Below, piece after piece: positions 1 to 8,709 of a stretch of DNA of 46,905 nucleotides (positions are counted from its first letter, which is position 1; each line of letters starts with the position of its first letter). The notes under the pieces were generated by a model. The model was not told the origin of the DNA. It worked only from the letters and a program-made list of their open reading frames with translations, and did not search any database. The translations under genes were made by a program, and so were the position numbers. Source of the stretch: an uncultured Clostridium sp. (GTDB lineage Bacteria > Bacillota > Clostridia > Oscillospirales > Butyricicoccaceae); the NCBI GenBank assembly GCA_947427035.1, contig CANEGK010000016.1, positions 1 to 46,905 of the forward strand, given 5' to 3'.

Positions 1-377
1 AAATCCAGAAGGTTGACGACGCCGCCTACATCGACCTGCGCAAGCAGGGCGAAGTGCAGGTCGCTTTCTCGACCTGGTATGCCGATATCGTCGACCCCGA
101 CAACTTCCTGTACACCATCCTGCACTCGACTTCTTCGGGCTTCTTCTCTTCCAACTACAACAATCCCGAGTTTGACGCGCTGCTCGACGAAGGCCGCGTC
201 GTCACCGACCCGGCCAAGCGCGAAGAGCTGTACCGCAAAGCCGAGCACATGGTCGTCATGGAAGACTTCGCCAACGTGCCGCTTTACAACCCCATCCAGT
301 TCTTCTTGGTGCAGGAAAACGTTGAAGGCATCGTGTTCCTGAACAGCATGGTCGATCTGCTTCACGCCAGCAAATAA
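1..377 (+). CDS. Peptide ABC transporter substrate-binding protein, family 5 (3' end)
   Basis: C-terminal 124 residues of a protein whose start lies outside the window; the reading frame is open from base 3. Visible stretches such as STWYADIVDPDNFLYTILHS, NYNNPEFDALLDEG and the closing VPLYNPIQFFLVQ are characteristic of the C-terminal lobe of DppA/OppA-type (SBP family 5) extracellular solute-binding proteins, which hand di- or oligopeptides to the membrane permeases. The four following genes are the matching permeases and ATPases, so this is the binding protein of one complete transporter. Ligand specificity (dipeptide, oligopeptide, nickel) cannot be read from this fragment. Confidence 0.9.
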   Translation, partial: IQKVDDAAYIDLRKQGEVQVAFSTWYADIVDPDNFLYTILHSTSSGFFSSNYNNPEFDALLDEGRVVTDPAKREELYRKAEHMVVMEDFANVPLYNPIQFFLVQENVEGIVFLNSMVDLLHASK

Positions 378-392
378 GCTCTGTCAGGCTGC

Positions 393-416
393 GGCGGGGG
401 GCTTTTGTCCCCCGCC
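393..416 (+). terminator. GC-rich hairpin after the binding-protein gene
   Basis: Perfect 8-bp stem (393-400 with 409-416) and an 8-nt loop, 16 bases after the stop codon. No T-run follows, so it is more likely a 3'-end stabiliser or partial terminator than a full intrinsic terminator. Confidence 0.5.
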
Positions 417-426
417 CTGTCCTTAC

Positions 427-485
427 CCATCGGTTGGCAAAGGCCAATGTGCCTGCGGGCGGCAGGGGTCTTTGCCAACGGATGG
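427..485 (+). promoter_or_regulatory. Long imperfect inverted repeat in the dppA-dppB gap
   Basis: A 16-nt inverted repeat with one mismatch (427-442 against 470-485) encloses a smaller 5-bp stem (452-456 with 462-466). It lies between the binding-protein gene and the first permease, 63 bases before the permease start. Hairpins in this place commonly protect the binding-protein mRNA or limit read-through, giving more binding protein than permease; that role here is inferred. Confidence 0.5.
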
Positions 486-548
486 TGCCCAGAAAGGAGC
501 AGGCCCCTGCGGGGAGCGCTCTGCATTTAACTTGGGGAGTGATCATTT

Positions 549-1478
549 TTGATTAAATACACCATCAAGCGGCTGCTGCAAACGCTCATCGTTTTGGTCG
601 GCGTCAGCCTGGTCACCTTTATCATGCTCAACATCGCGCCAGGCGACCCGGTCGGCGTTATGCTGGCCAAGCGCGCCGACCAGGAGACCATCGACCGTGT
701 GCGGCATGAGATGGGGCTTGACAAGCCCTATACCGAGCAATTTATCGAGTTCATCAAGGGGGCCGTTGTCGGTGATTTCGGCGACTCGTATTTCCAGCAT
801 AAGCCGGTCAGCGAAATACTGGGCGGCGCTTTCCGCATCACGGCCTCGCTGGGCGTATGGGTCATCATCTTCTCGGTCATACTCGGTTTGATTTTCGGAA
901 TATCCGCCGCCGTCCTGCGAGGGCGGATCGGCGATAAAATCATCATTTTTATTTCTACGCTGGGAATGGTCATGCCCTCTTTCTGGATCGCCATCATCCT
1001 GCAAATCATTTTCGGCGTCAAGCTCAAGCTGCTGCCCATCACCGGCCTTAATTCCATGATCTCCTACATACTGCCCACCATCTCGCTGGGGCTCATTTAC
1101 GCCGCATCCATCGCCCGCCTGTGCCGCACCAATATGCTGGACGCTTTAAACCAGGATTATGTGCGCACGGCGCGCGCCAAAGGCGTCAGCGAATTTAAAA
1201 TCGTCATGCAGCACGGTCTGAAAAACGCGGCCATTCCCATCATCACCTATATCGGCATACTGATTAAAAGCATTCTGGGCGGCTCGGTGCTGGTCGAAAC
1301 GGTTTTCGCCATTCCCGGGCTGGGCAAAACCATGGTCGACGCCATTACCCAGCGCGATATCCGTCTGATTCAGGGCTGCACCATCTACATCGCCGTCGTA
1401 TTCGTCCTGGCGAACCTTGTCATCGACCTGGTGTACGGGCTGCTCGACCCGCGGATCCGCGTTGCGCAGGAGGGATAA
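549..1478 (+). CDS. dppB: Peptide ABC transporter permease, DppB/OppB type
   Basis: 309-residue integral membrane protein of the BPD-transport family. It starts MIKYTIKRLLQTLIVLVGVSL, the usual N-terminal helix of DppB/OppB, followed by the conserved periplasm-facing stretch NIAPGDPVG and several hydrophobic segments. The cytoplasmic EAA-type loop is recognisable as DYVRTARAKGVSEFKIVMQH, which contacts the ATPases. The start is a TTG at 549 preceded by GGGGAG at 534-539 (9-nt spacing); no in-frame ATG fits. It heads the permease/ATPase part of the transporter and its 3' end carries the ribosome binding site of the next gene. Confidence 0.93.
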   Translation: MIKYTIKRLLQTLIVLVGVSLVTFIMLNIAPGDPVGVMLAKRADQETIDRVRHEMGLDKPYTEQFIEFIKGAVVGDFGDSYFQHKPVSEILGGAFRITASLGVWVIIFSVILGLIFGISAAVLRGRIGDKIIIFISTLGMVMPSFWIAIILQIIFGVKLKLLPITGLNSMISYILPTISLGLIYAASIARLCRTNMLDALNQDYVRTARAKGVSEFKIVMQHGLKNAAIPIITYIGILIKSILGGSVLVETVFAIPGLGKTMVDAITQRDIRLIQGCTIYIAVVFVLANLVIDLVYGLLDPRIRVAQEG

Positions 1479-1482
1479 GCGT

Positions 1483-2394
1483 ATGGGATTTTTTAAACGA
1501 AAAAGTGATGTTTACAGCTCGCTCATCGAAGGCGCTGAAGGCGTAAGCTACACCAGCTTTTACCACGACGCCTTCCGGCGGCTCAAAAAAGATAAAGTGG
1601 CCATGGTGTGCCTGTGCGTTGTTATACTGCTCATTCTCGTAGCCGTCTTCGCGCCCCTGATAGCCCCCTATGAAGAGGATTACATGGATGTGGGCAACGA
1701 GCTGGCCAAGCCCTCGTCGACGCATCTTCTGGGCACGGACGAGTTTGGCCGCGACATTTTAAGCCGTATCATATTCGGCTCGCGCGTGTCGCTCATGGTC
1801 GGCGTCGTGGCCGAAGGCATCGCCGTCGCCATCGGACTGATTGTCGGCGCCATCGCCGGCTTTTACGGCGGCAAGGTCGACGCCGTTTTGTCCCGCATCA
1901 TCGAAATCTTTGCCTCTTTCCCGCACATTCTGTTCGCCATTGTCGTCATGTTTGTGCTGGGCACCGGCATTATCAACGTCTTTATCGCCATCGGCGTTGT
2001 CGGCTGGACGGGGCTTGCGCGCGTCATCCGCTCGGAAATCATGCAGCTCAAACAGAAGGAATACGTTGAAGCGGCGCGCGCCAGCGGCGGCAGAAGTATG
2101 CAGATCATCTTCCGCCATCTCATTCCCAACTGCCTGTCGACCATTATTGTCGTCGCCACCATGGATATCCCCTCGGACATCATGTACGAGGCCAGCCTTT
2201 CCTTCCTGGGCCTTGGCGTTCAGCCGCCGCAGGCCAGCTGGGGCTCGATGATTTCGGAAGCGCGCAAGTTTATCCGCCAGAACCCGGAATACAGCATCTT
2301 CCCCGGCATCGCCCTTATCATCACCGTCCTGGCCTTTAACCTGCTGGGCGACGCGCTGCGCGACGCGCTTGACCCGCGGCTGAAAAACCTGTAA
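1483..2394 (+). CDS. dppC: Peptide ABC transporter permease, DppC/OppC type
   Basis: 303-residue partner permease. The N-terminus has the hydrophilic lead and first helix typical of DppC (FRRLKKDKVAMVCL...), followed by APLIAPY and the conserved HLLGTDEFGRDILSRIIFGSR motif region, then the EAA loop EYVEAARASGGRSMQIIFRH. The ATG at 1483 is chosen because AGGAGG lies just before it, inside the end of dppB; the same frame is open further upstream but without a ribosome binding site. Only four bases separate it from dppB, so the two are co-translated and should form the heterodimeric membrane channel. Confidence 0.93.
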   Translation: MGFFKRKSDVYSSLIEGAEGVSYTSFYHDAFRRLKKDKVAMVCLCVVILLILVAVFAPLIAPYEEDYMDVGNELAKPSSTHLLGTDEFGRDILSRIIFGSRVSLMVGVVAEGIAVAIGLIVGAIAGFYGGKVDAVLSRIIEIFASFPHILFAIVVMFVLGTGIINVFIAIGVVGWTGLARVIRSEIMQLKQKEYVEAARASGGRSMQIIFRHLIPNCLSTIIVVATMDIPSDIMYEASLSFLGLGVQPPQASWGSMISEARKFIRQNPEYSIFPGIALIITVLAFNLLGDALRDALDPRLKNL

Positions 2395-2406
2395 GGAGGG
2401 GCGAAC

Positions 2407-3402
2407 ATGAGCGAAAAACTGCTGGAGGTCAACAACCTCTGTACTTACTTTTACACCGACGAAGGTATCGTATACGCGCTCGACGACGTCAGCTTCGAGC
2501 TGGACCGCGGCGAAGCGCTCGGCATTGTCGGCGAATCGGGCAGCGGCAAAAGCGTAACGGCCCTGTCCGTCATTCAGCTGGTCCAGAGCCCGCCGGGCAA
2601 AATTGTCGGGGGCGAGGTGCTCTTTAACGGCGAGGATCTTCTCAAAAAATCGCCCAAGGAAATGCGCCGCATCCGCGGCGAGAAAATCTCGATGATCTTT
2701 CAGGAGCCGATGACGGCCTTAAACCCCGTCTTTACCGTCGGCCGCCAGATCATGGAGAGCATTCTCATCCACCAGAAAAAAACCAAGAAAGAGGCGCGCG
2801 AGCAGGCCATCGACATGCTGCGGCTGGTCGGTATTCCCGCGCCCGAAAAACGCATCGACGACTACCCGCACCAGATGTCGGGCGGTATGCGCCAGCGTGT
2901 CATGATCGCCATCGCGCTGTGCTGCAACCCGCAGCTTCTCATCTGCGACGAACCGACGACTGCCCTGGACGTCACCATTCAGGCGCAGATACTCGAACTC
3001 ATCCGCGATATCCGCGAACGTCTGGGCACCTCGGTCATTCTCATCACCCACGACCTGGGCGTCGTGGCGCAGGTGGCCGACCGGGTCATGATCATGTACG
3101 CCGGCAAGGCCATGGAATACGGCTCGGCGCGCGAGATTTTCACCGACCCGAAGCACCCCTATACCATCGCGCTTTTAAAATCCATCCCCATCATTGAAAA
3201 AAAGACCGAGCGCTTAAACGTCATCCGCGGCATGGTGCCCAGCCTGAGCAAGCGGCCCGAGGGCTGTCTGTTCCACCCGCGCTGCGACGACGCCTGCGAG
3301 ATTTGCCGCAACGAGCGGCCCGAGCTGGTCACACTTGAAAACGGGCGGCAGGTACGCTGCCACAAATACACCGGAAAATGGGAGGAAAAGAGCCATGACT
3401 AA
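2407..3402 (+). CDS. dppD: Peptide ABC transporter ATP-binding protein, DppD/OppD type
   Basis: 331-residue ATPase. Walker A is GESGSGKS (residues 42-49), the ABC signature is MSGGMRQRV and Walker B is [12 protein letters not shown], with the switch histidine in LITHDLG. The C-terminal extension with [15 protein letters not shown] is the oligo/dipeptide transporter domain; cysteines of this pattern bind a 4Fe-4S cluster in some family members. AAGGAGGGG ends 5 bases before the ATG. The end overlaps the next ATPase gene by 8 bases. Confidence 0.94.
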   Translation: MSEKLLEVNNLCTYFYTDEGIVYALDDVSFELDRGEALGIVGESGSGKSVTALSVIQLVQSPPGKIVGGEVLFNGEDLLKKSPKEMRRIRGEKISMIFQEPMTALNPVFTVGRQIMESILIHQKKTKKEAREQAIDMLRLVGIPAPEKRIDDYPHQMSGGMRQRVMIAIALCCNPQLLICDEPTTALDVTIQAQILELIRDIRERLGTSVILITHDLGVVAQVADRVMIMYAGKAMEYGSAREIFTDPKHPYTIALLKSIPIIEKKTERLNVIRGMVPSLSKRPEGCLFHPRCDDACEICRNERPELVTLENGRQVRCHKYTGKWEEKSHD

Positions 3403-4393
3403 CGAAACTCTCCTCTCGGTCAAAAAACTGCGCAAATGGTTCCCTGTCAAAAGCAGCGCGCTCTTTGGCGAAAAGCAGCATGTCAAAGCGGTCAACGACA
3501 TCACCTTTGACATTCGGAAGGGTGAAACGCTGGGCGTCGTGGGCGAATCGGGCTGCGGCAAGACGACGCTGGGCCGCACCATGATCCGTCTGATCGAGCC
3601 GACGAGCGGCCAGATCGTCTTTGAAGGCAAGGATCTGACCGCTCTCAACGACAAGCAGATGCGCCTGATGCGCAAGGATCTGCAAATCATGTTCCAGGAT
3701 CCCTACGGTTCGCTCAACCCGCGCATGACGGTCGGCGACATCATCACCGAGCCCTATGTGTTCCAGAAAATGTATACCAAAAAGGAGCGCATGGAAAAGG
3801 CCGTCGAGCTGATGAAAATCTGCGGTCTTGACCCGGTGTACATCCGGCGTTACCCGCACGAGTTTTCCGGCGGCCAGCGCCAGCGCATCGGCATCGCTCG
3901 TTCACTGGCCCTGCGGCCCAAGTTCCTGGTGTGCGACGAGCCGGTTTCGGCGCTCGACGTGTCCATCCAGTCGCAAATCATCAACTTGCTCATGGATTTG
4001 CAGGAGGAGTTTGGGCTGACCTATCTCTTCATCTCGCACAATCTGTCGGTCGTTTACCACATGGTCGACCGCATCGCCGTCATGTATCTGGGCAACATGG
4101 TCGAGCTGGCCGACAAAGAGGATTTGTACCGCAATACGGCGCACCCCTATACCCGCGCGCTTTTAAAGTCCATTCCTTCGCTCGACTTCAGCGAGGAAAA
4201 CAAACTGCGCGCCGCGCTGAAGGGGGACATTCCCAGCCCCATCAACCCGCCGAGCGGCTGCGTTTTCCACACCCGCTGTGAAAATTGCACCGAGCGCTGC
4301 AAGACCGAGATCCCGCCTCTGCGCGAAATTGGCGAGCGCCATTTTGTCGCCTGCCACCTGTACGACGGGCAGGGAAAAGTTGTCGAAGCATAA
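3395..4393 (+). CDS. dppF: Peptide ABC transporter ATP-binding protein, DppF/OppF type
   Basis: 332-residue second ATPase, expected to pair with DppD. Walker A is GESGCGKTT (residues 50-58), the signature FSGGQRQRIGIARSL, Walker B FLVCDEPVSALD and the H-loop FISHNL. The C-terminal region again has clustered cysteines (GCVFHTRCENCTERC). The ATG at 3395 has GGAGG at 3381-3385 and overlaps dppD; a longer upstream extension of the frame lies wholly within dppD and is not supported. It is the last gene of the operon and is followed by a perfect terminator. Confidence 0.93.
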   Translation: MTNETLLSVKKLRKWFPVKSSALFGEKQHVKAVNDITFDIRKGETLGVVGESGCGKTTLGRTMIRLIEPTSGQIVFEGKDLTALNDKQMRLMRKDLQIMFQDPYGSLNPRMTVGDIITEPYVFQKMYTKKERMEKAVELMKICGLDPVYIRRYPHEFSGGQRQRIGIARSLALRPKFLVCDEPVSALDVSIQSQIINLLMDLQEEFGLTYLFISHNLSVVYHMVDRIAVMYLGNMVELADKEDLYRNTAHPYTRALLKSIPSLDFSEENKLRAALKGDIPSPINPPSGCVFHTRCENCTERCKTEIPPLREIGERHFVACHLYDGQGKVVEA

Positions 4394-4423
4394 TTTCATG
4401 CTTTTCCCACAATAAGCCGGCTT

Positions 4424-4450
4424 AAAAGAGGTCCCGCGGGACCTCTTTTT
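4424..4450 (+). terminator. Intrinsic terminator of the dpp operon
   Basis: Perfect 26-bp palindrome centred at 4436/4437 (arms GAGGTCCCG / CGGGACCTC with flanking A and T runs) ending in five T. Confidence 0.9.
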
Positions 4451-4486
4451 CATTCCGCAGACACCGCCCCTCGCTGTGCCGTGCGC

Positions 4487-4515
4487 TTGACTTTTCCGCC
4501 GGAATCCTTAATAAT
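4487..4515 (+). promoter_or_regulatory. Sigma-A-type promoter for the S9 peptidase pair
   Basis: TTGACT at 4487-4492, 17-bp spacer, AATAAT at 4510-4515. It lies between the dpp terminator and the first peptidase gene. Confidence 0.65.
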
Positions 4516-4593
4516 GTGAATAGTATGGCTGCTACAGGGCCGCGCTGCGCCCGATTTTCAGAAAATCAACCCGCAAGGGTAAGGAGGAAGCTT

Positions 4594-6588
4594 ATGAAAC
4601 ACTTCACCGCCGAGACCTTTATACAATATCGTTTTCCCAGCAATCCCCGGATTTCACCGGACGGAAAGCTGACGGCCTTTGTGCTGCGGCAGGCCGACCT
4701 GGAAAAAAACAGCTACCCGGGTGACGTGTGGACCGTCTGCAACGAAACGGGCGCCGTCCGCCGGCTGACGGCGCAGGGCGACGCGCTCGATTACACCTGG
4801 ACGCCCGACGGGCAAATTCTTTTCCCCGCGCCGCGCGGACGGGCCTTTGAGCAGGCCAAAAAAGAGGGCCGGCTTTTGACCCAGTATTTTGTCATCGACC
4901 CGCAGGGCGGCGAAGCCGTCGAGCTTTGCACACTGCCGCTCCAGGGCGGTGTGCCCCATATCCTTTCGGACGGCCGCTGGCTCGTCGTCGGCAAAGTCGA
5001 CTTAAACCGACCCGATTTTGCCGCTATGGATGAAAAAGAGCGCAAAACCGCACTGGAAGAATACGAAAACCCCCGTTACCGTGTCTTTGAAGAGCTTCCC
5101 TGGTGGGGCAACGGCCTGGGCGACGTCAGCCGCCGGCGCAATTCGCTCTTTTTGTGCGACCCGGCCGCCGGTACGGCCGAAAAGGTCACGCCCGATTTCT
5201 TTGCCGTTTCCGATTTGTGCTGCGATTTCGGCAAGGCGCTTTACACAGGCTGCGAGTACCGCGATTTTCTGCCGCTTTATGAAGGGCTTTACCTTCTTGA
5301 CACAGCGACGGGGAAGAGCCGCACGCTCATCGAGCCGGGCGCATACCGCCTGAGCTTTGCCCATCTGCTCGACGAGAAAACCGCCGTTGCCGCTCTGGCG
5401 GCCAAAGAGGCGCACCCCTATGCCCACGGCGACCTGTACCTGATCGATTTGGAGAGCGGCGACAAAAAGCTGCTGATGGAATATGACCGCAGTGTGGGCG
5501 GCGGCGCCGTTGCGTCCGACGCCCGGCTGGGCGGCGGCCTGACGGCCAAAGCGGAAAACGGCCGCCTGTACTTTATCACCGGCGAGGACGACGAAAGTTA
5601 CCTGCGCTGGGTCGACAAAGAGGGCAACCGCTCCGAACGCCTGGCGCAGCCGGGCAGCGTCGACAACTTTGATATCCGCGACGGGAAAATCGTTATGACC
5701 GCCCTGCGGGGCGACCGCCTGCCGGAGCTGTACAGCCTGGGGGCAGACGGCGCGGAGACCCGCCTGACCTCCTTTAACGACTGGGTGGGCGACGATTACG
5801 CTGTCTCGACTCCGCAGCCGCTGCGCTTCACCGCCAGCGACGGCTTTGAAATCCACGGCTGGGTCATGCCGCCCGTCGGCTACCAGCCGGGTAACAAATA
5901 CCCTGCTATTCTGCACATTCACGGCGGCCCGCGCACCGTTTTCGGCCCGGTTTTCCACAACGAAATGCAGCTGTGGGCCTCGAGCGGCTACTTTGTGCTC
6001 TTCTGCAACCCGCGCGGCGGCGACGGCCGCGGCCAGGATTTTGCCGATCTTCTGGGCAAATACGGCGACGTCGATTACAAAAACCTCATGGAGTTCACCG
6101 ACGAGTGCCTGAAAAAATACCCGGATATCGATGCGGAAAATGTCGGCGTGACGGGCGGCAGCTACGGCGGCTTCATGACCAACTGGATCATCGGCCACAC
6201 CGACCGCTTCAAGGCGGCCTGTTCGCAGCGCTCCATTGCCAACTGGATCACCTTTGAGGGCACGACCGACATCGGCTACTGGTTCACGCGGACCCAGCAC
6301 GGCGCGCTGACCGAGACCAACGCAGAGCTTTTGTGGAATCTTTCGCCGCTGAAATATGCCGCCAACGCCAAAACCCCCACCCTTTTCATCCATTCCGAAG
6401 AGGACTACCGCTGCTTTATGTCGGGCGCCTTTGCCATGTTCACCACGCTTAAAATGCATGGGGTCGAAAGCCGCATCGCCCTTTTCCGGGGCGAAAACCA
6501 CGACCTGTCCCGCACCGGCCGGCCGCGCGCGCGCATTCGCCGCATGGAGGAGATTGTCAACTGGATGAACGCGCACCTGAAAGGATGA
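4594..6588 (+). CDS. S9-family serine peptidase (acylaminoacyl/prolyl oligopeptidase type), first copy
   Basis: 664-residue predicted cytoplasmic peptidase. The first two thirds resemble a beta-propeller (SPDGKLTAF and WTPDGQ repeats); the last third is an alpha/beta-hydrolase domain. The catalytic triad is readable: Ser523 in GGSYGG, Asp604 in SEEDYRCF and His636 in GENHDLSR. No signal peptide is seen. The ATG at 4594 has AAGGAGGAAGCTT before it; the frame is open from a GTG at 4516, but that overlaps the promoter. The gene follows a peptide importer and is 7 bases from a paralogue, suggesting that the pair degrades imported peptides. Exact cleavage preference is not visible. Confidence 0.9.
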   Translation: MKHFTAETFIQYRFPSNPRISPDGKLTAFVLRQADLEKNSYPGDVWTVCNETGAVRRLTAQGDALDYTWTPDGQILFPAPRGRAFEQAKKEGRLLTQYFVIDPQGGEAVELCTLPLQGGVPHILSDGRWLVVGKVDLNRPDFAAMDEKERKTALEEYENPRYRVFEELPWWGNGLGDVSRRRNSLFLCDPAAGTAEKVTPDFFAVSDLCCDFGKALYTGCEYRDFLPLYEGLYLLDTATGKSRTLIEPGAYRLSFAHLLDEKTAVAALAAKEAHPYAHGDLYLIDLESGDKKLLMEYDRSVGGGAVASDARLGGGLTAKAENGRLYFITGEDDESYLRWVDKEGNRSERLAQPGSVDNFDIRDGKIVMTALRGDRLPELYSLGADGAETRLTSFNDWVGDDYAVSTPQPLRFTASDGFEIHGWVMPPVGYQPGNKYPAILHIHGGPRTVFGPVFHNEMQLWASSGYFVLFCNPRGGDGRGQDFADLLGKYGDVDYKNLMEFTDECLKKYPDIDAENVGVTGGSYGGFMTNWIIGHTDRFKAACSQRSIANWITFEGTTDIGYWFTRTQHGALTETNAELLWNLSPLKYAANAKTPTLFIHSEEDYRCFMSGAFAMFTTLKMHGVESRIALFRGENHDLSRTGRPRARIRRMEEIVNWMNAHLKG

Positions 6589-6595
6589 ACGCCCC

Positions 6596-8548
6596 ATGAG
6601 CAAAAAAATTGCAATCCGCGACTTTTATGACTTTACCTTCCTGTCCGACGTCTCCTATTCGCCGGACGGGAAGAAGGCCGTCTTTCTGACGCACCAGCCC
6701 GACGAAGAGCAGAATCTTTATAAGGCCCGGCTGTGGCTTTACGAGGTGGACACGGGCGCGGTCAAGCCCATGACGGCCGGCTGCAAGGGCGGCAAGCTGC
6801 TGTGGCTTGACAACGAAACGGTGCTCTTTTCCTCGCGCACGCGCGAAAAGGTAGCCGAAGGCCACACCGCCTTTTACCAGCTCCCCATCACGGGCGGCGA
6901 GGCGACGCGCGCCTTTGATGTGCCGGAACGGGTCGAGGCCGTGCGCATGATCGACCGCACCCGCTTTGCCATCCTGTGCCGGACCGACCTTTGTACCGAA
7001 CAGGAAACCCGGCCCTTCCACGCCCAAAAAGGGACAGACTTTGAGATTTTTGACGAGCTCCCCTTCTGGCGCAACGGGCGCGGCGTCACCAACGGCCTGC
7101 GCCGCAGCGTCAAGGTCTTTGACAGCACGACGGGCGAGGTGACGGCCGTCACCGACCCCAACCTCGACGTGCAGGACATGCGCCTGAGCCCCGGCCGCGA
7201 CAAGATTCTGTACTGCGGCGCCGAGCCGGTCGACGGCGTCGACCGCCAGCAGGGCGGCCTGTGGCTGTATGACCTGCTGACCCGCAAGACCCGCACGCTG
7301 GTGCCGCAGGGCGACATGGAGATCAGCAACATCAGCTTTACCACCAACCGGGTTTTCTTCACCGGCTACAATCACGAATGGCCGGGCAAAAACCCCGATT
7401 ACTGCTTTGTCGACCTGCAAAGCGGCGAGCTTTTGCGCCTGCCCTTCCCCGATGCCGAAGCGGGTAACAGCGTCGGCACTGACAGCGCCTTTGGCGGCGG
7501 CCGCACCCTGAAATACTCGGTCGGCCGCACCTACCTGCTGCATACCGTTCACGGCGACAGCCGCCTTGTCTCGGTCGGCCGCGACGGGCGCATCGAAACC
7601 CACATGAATTACGAGGGTTCGGTGCTCAGCTTTGACATTTTCGGCCGCAACGCCCTTTTTATCGGAATGCGCGACATGCGCCTGCCGGAGCTTTACACCC
7701 TGGACCTGGACACCGGCGAGCAGAAGCGTGTCACCGGTTTTAACGAAGAGTTCTTCCAGACGCATGAAGTGATCCGGCCCGAAGTCTTTACCTTCAAAAA
7801 CAGCGACGGGTGGGAGTTGGACGGTTATGTCTTAAAGCCCTACGGCTTCCAACCGGGCAAAAAATACCCCGGCATCCTCGAAATCCACGGCGGGCCCAAG
7901 GGTGTTTTCGGCACGGTCTACCACCACGAAATGCAGGCGCTGGCCGCGCGCGGCTACTTTGTCTTTTTCACCAACCCGCGCGGCAGCGACGGCCGCGGCG
8001 ACGAGTTTGCCAACATCACCTGCAAACTGGGCACCATCGATTATCAGGATTTGATGGAGTTTACCGACGAGGTGCTCCGCCGCTACCCCGAACTGGACGG
8101 CGAACGCCTGGCCTGCTGCGGCGGCAGCTACGGCGGCTTTATGGTCAACTGGATGATCGGCCATACCGACCGCTTTAAAGCTGCCTGCGCCCAGCGTTCC
8201 ATCTCCAACTATCTGTCCAAATGCCTGACCACCGATATCGGCTATTATCACAACCTCAGCCAGATGGGGACCGACCCCTGGCACGGCTTTGACACCATGT
8301 GGGCCACCTCGCCCCTCAAATACGCGGCGCAGGCGCAAACCCCGACCCTGTTTATCCAGTCCTATGAAGATTACCGCTGCTGGCTGAGCGAGCCGCTGCA
8401 AATGTTCACCACTCTGCGGCGCCACGGCGTCGACAGCCGCGTTGTCCTGTTCATGGGCGAAAACCACAACCTGTCCCGCTCGGGCCGGCCCAAAAACCGC
8501 ATCACCCGGCTCGAGGAAATCGCGGACTGGTTTGACAGTCACCTGTAA
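6596..8548 (+). CDS. S9-family serine peptidase, second copy
   Basis: 650-residue paralogue of the preceding gene with the same architecture: N-terminal propeller (YSPDGKKAVF near the start) and C-terminal hydrolase domain. The triad is Ser511 in GGSYGG, Asp592 in SYEDYRCW and His624 in GENHNLSR. The ATG has AAGGA about 11 bases upstream, overlapping the end of the first copy, so both are on one transcript. The copies share motifs such as MIGHTDRFKAAC and SRSGRPKNR/SRTGRPRAR but differ widely in the propeller, which would fit different substrate gating. It is followed by a strong terminator. Confidence 0.9.
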   Translation: MSKKIAIRDFYDFTFLSDVSYSPDGKKAVFLTHQPDEEQNLYKARLWLYEVDTGAVKPMTAGCKGGKLLWLDNETVLFSSRTREKVAEGHTAFYQLPITGGEATRAFDVPERVEAVRMIDRTRFAILCRTDLCTEQETRPFHAQKGTDFEIFDELPFWRNGRGVTNGLRRSVKVFDSTTGEVTAVTDPNLDVQDMRLSPGRDKILYCGAEPVDGVDRQQGGLWLYDLLTRKTRTLVPQGDMEISNISFTTNRVFFTGYNHEWPGKNPDYCFVDLQSGELLRLPFPDAEAGNSVGTDSAFGGGRTLKYSVGRTYLLHTVHGDSRLVSVGRDGRIETHMNYEGSVLSFDIFGRNALFIGMRDMRLPELYTLDLDTGEQKRVTGFNEEFFQTHEVIRPEVFTFKNSDGWELDGYVLKPYGFQPGKKYPGILEIHGGPKGVFGTVYHHEMQALAARGYFVFFTNPRGSDGRGDEFANITCKLGTIDYQDLMEFTDEVLRRYPELDGERLACCGGSYGGFMVNWMIGHTDRFKAACAQRSISNYLSKCLTTDIGYYHNLSQMGTDPWHGFDTMWATSPLKYAAQAQTPTLFIQSYEDYRCWLSEPLQMFTTLRRHGVDSRVVLFMGENHNLSRSGRPKNRITRLEEIADWFDSHL

Positions 8549-8577
8549 AGGCTTTTTCCGTTTTTCCGCATGTCCTG

Positions 8578-8615
8578 AAAGGGCGGCGATCTTTTCACAG
8601 ATCGCCGCCCTTTTT
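8578..8615 (+). terminator. Intrinsic terminator after the S9 pair
   Basis: Stem GGGCGGCGATC / GATCGCCGCCC with an 8-nt loop (TTTTCACA), followed by five T. Confidence 0.92.
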
Positions 8616-8643
8616 AGGCCGATAAAAAGATTTCGTTTTTTTC

Positions 8644-8672
8644 TTGACAATCATGAAAAAACCGTGTACAAT
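8644..8672 (+). promoter_or_regulatory. Strong sigma-A promoter of the Crp-ABC operon
   Basis: TTGACA at 8644-8649, exactly 17 bp, TACAAT at 8667-8672. Start site expected near 8679, giving a leader of about 30 bases. Confidence 0.85.
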
Positions 8673-8709
8673 GCAAACTGTATTAAATGAGACAGAATGA
8701 GGGCTGCTT

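Noticed and set aside
5002-6603. 533-codon frame antisense to the first S9 peptidase
   Set aside because: GC-rich shadow frame; the plus-strand gene has a complete catalytic triad and ribosome binding site.
8678-8695. CTGT-N10-ACAG dyad near the Crp-gene start as a Crp/Fnr box
   Set aside because: Only 4-bp arms and unlike the TGTGA-N6-TCACA or TTGAT-N4-ATCAA forms; too weak to annotate.
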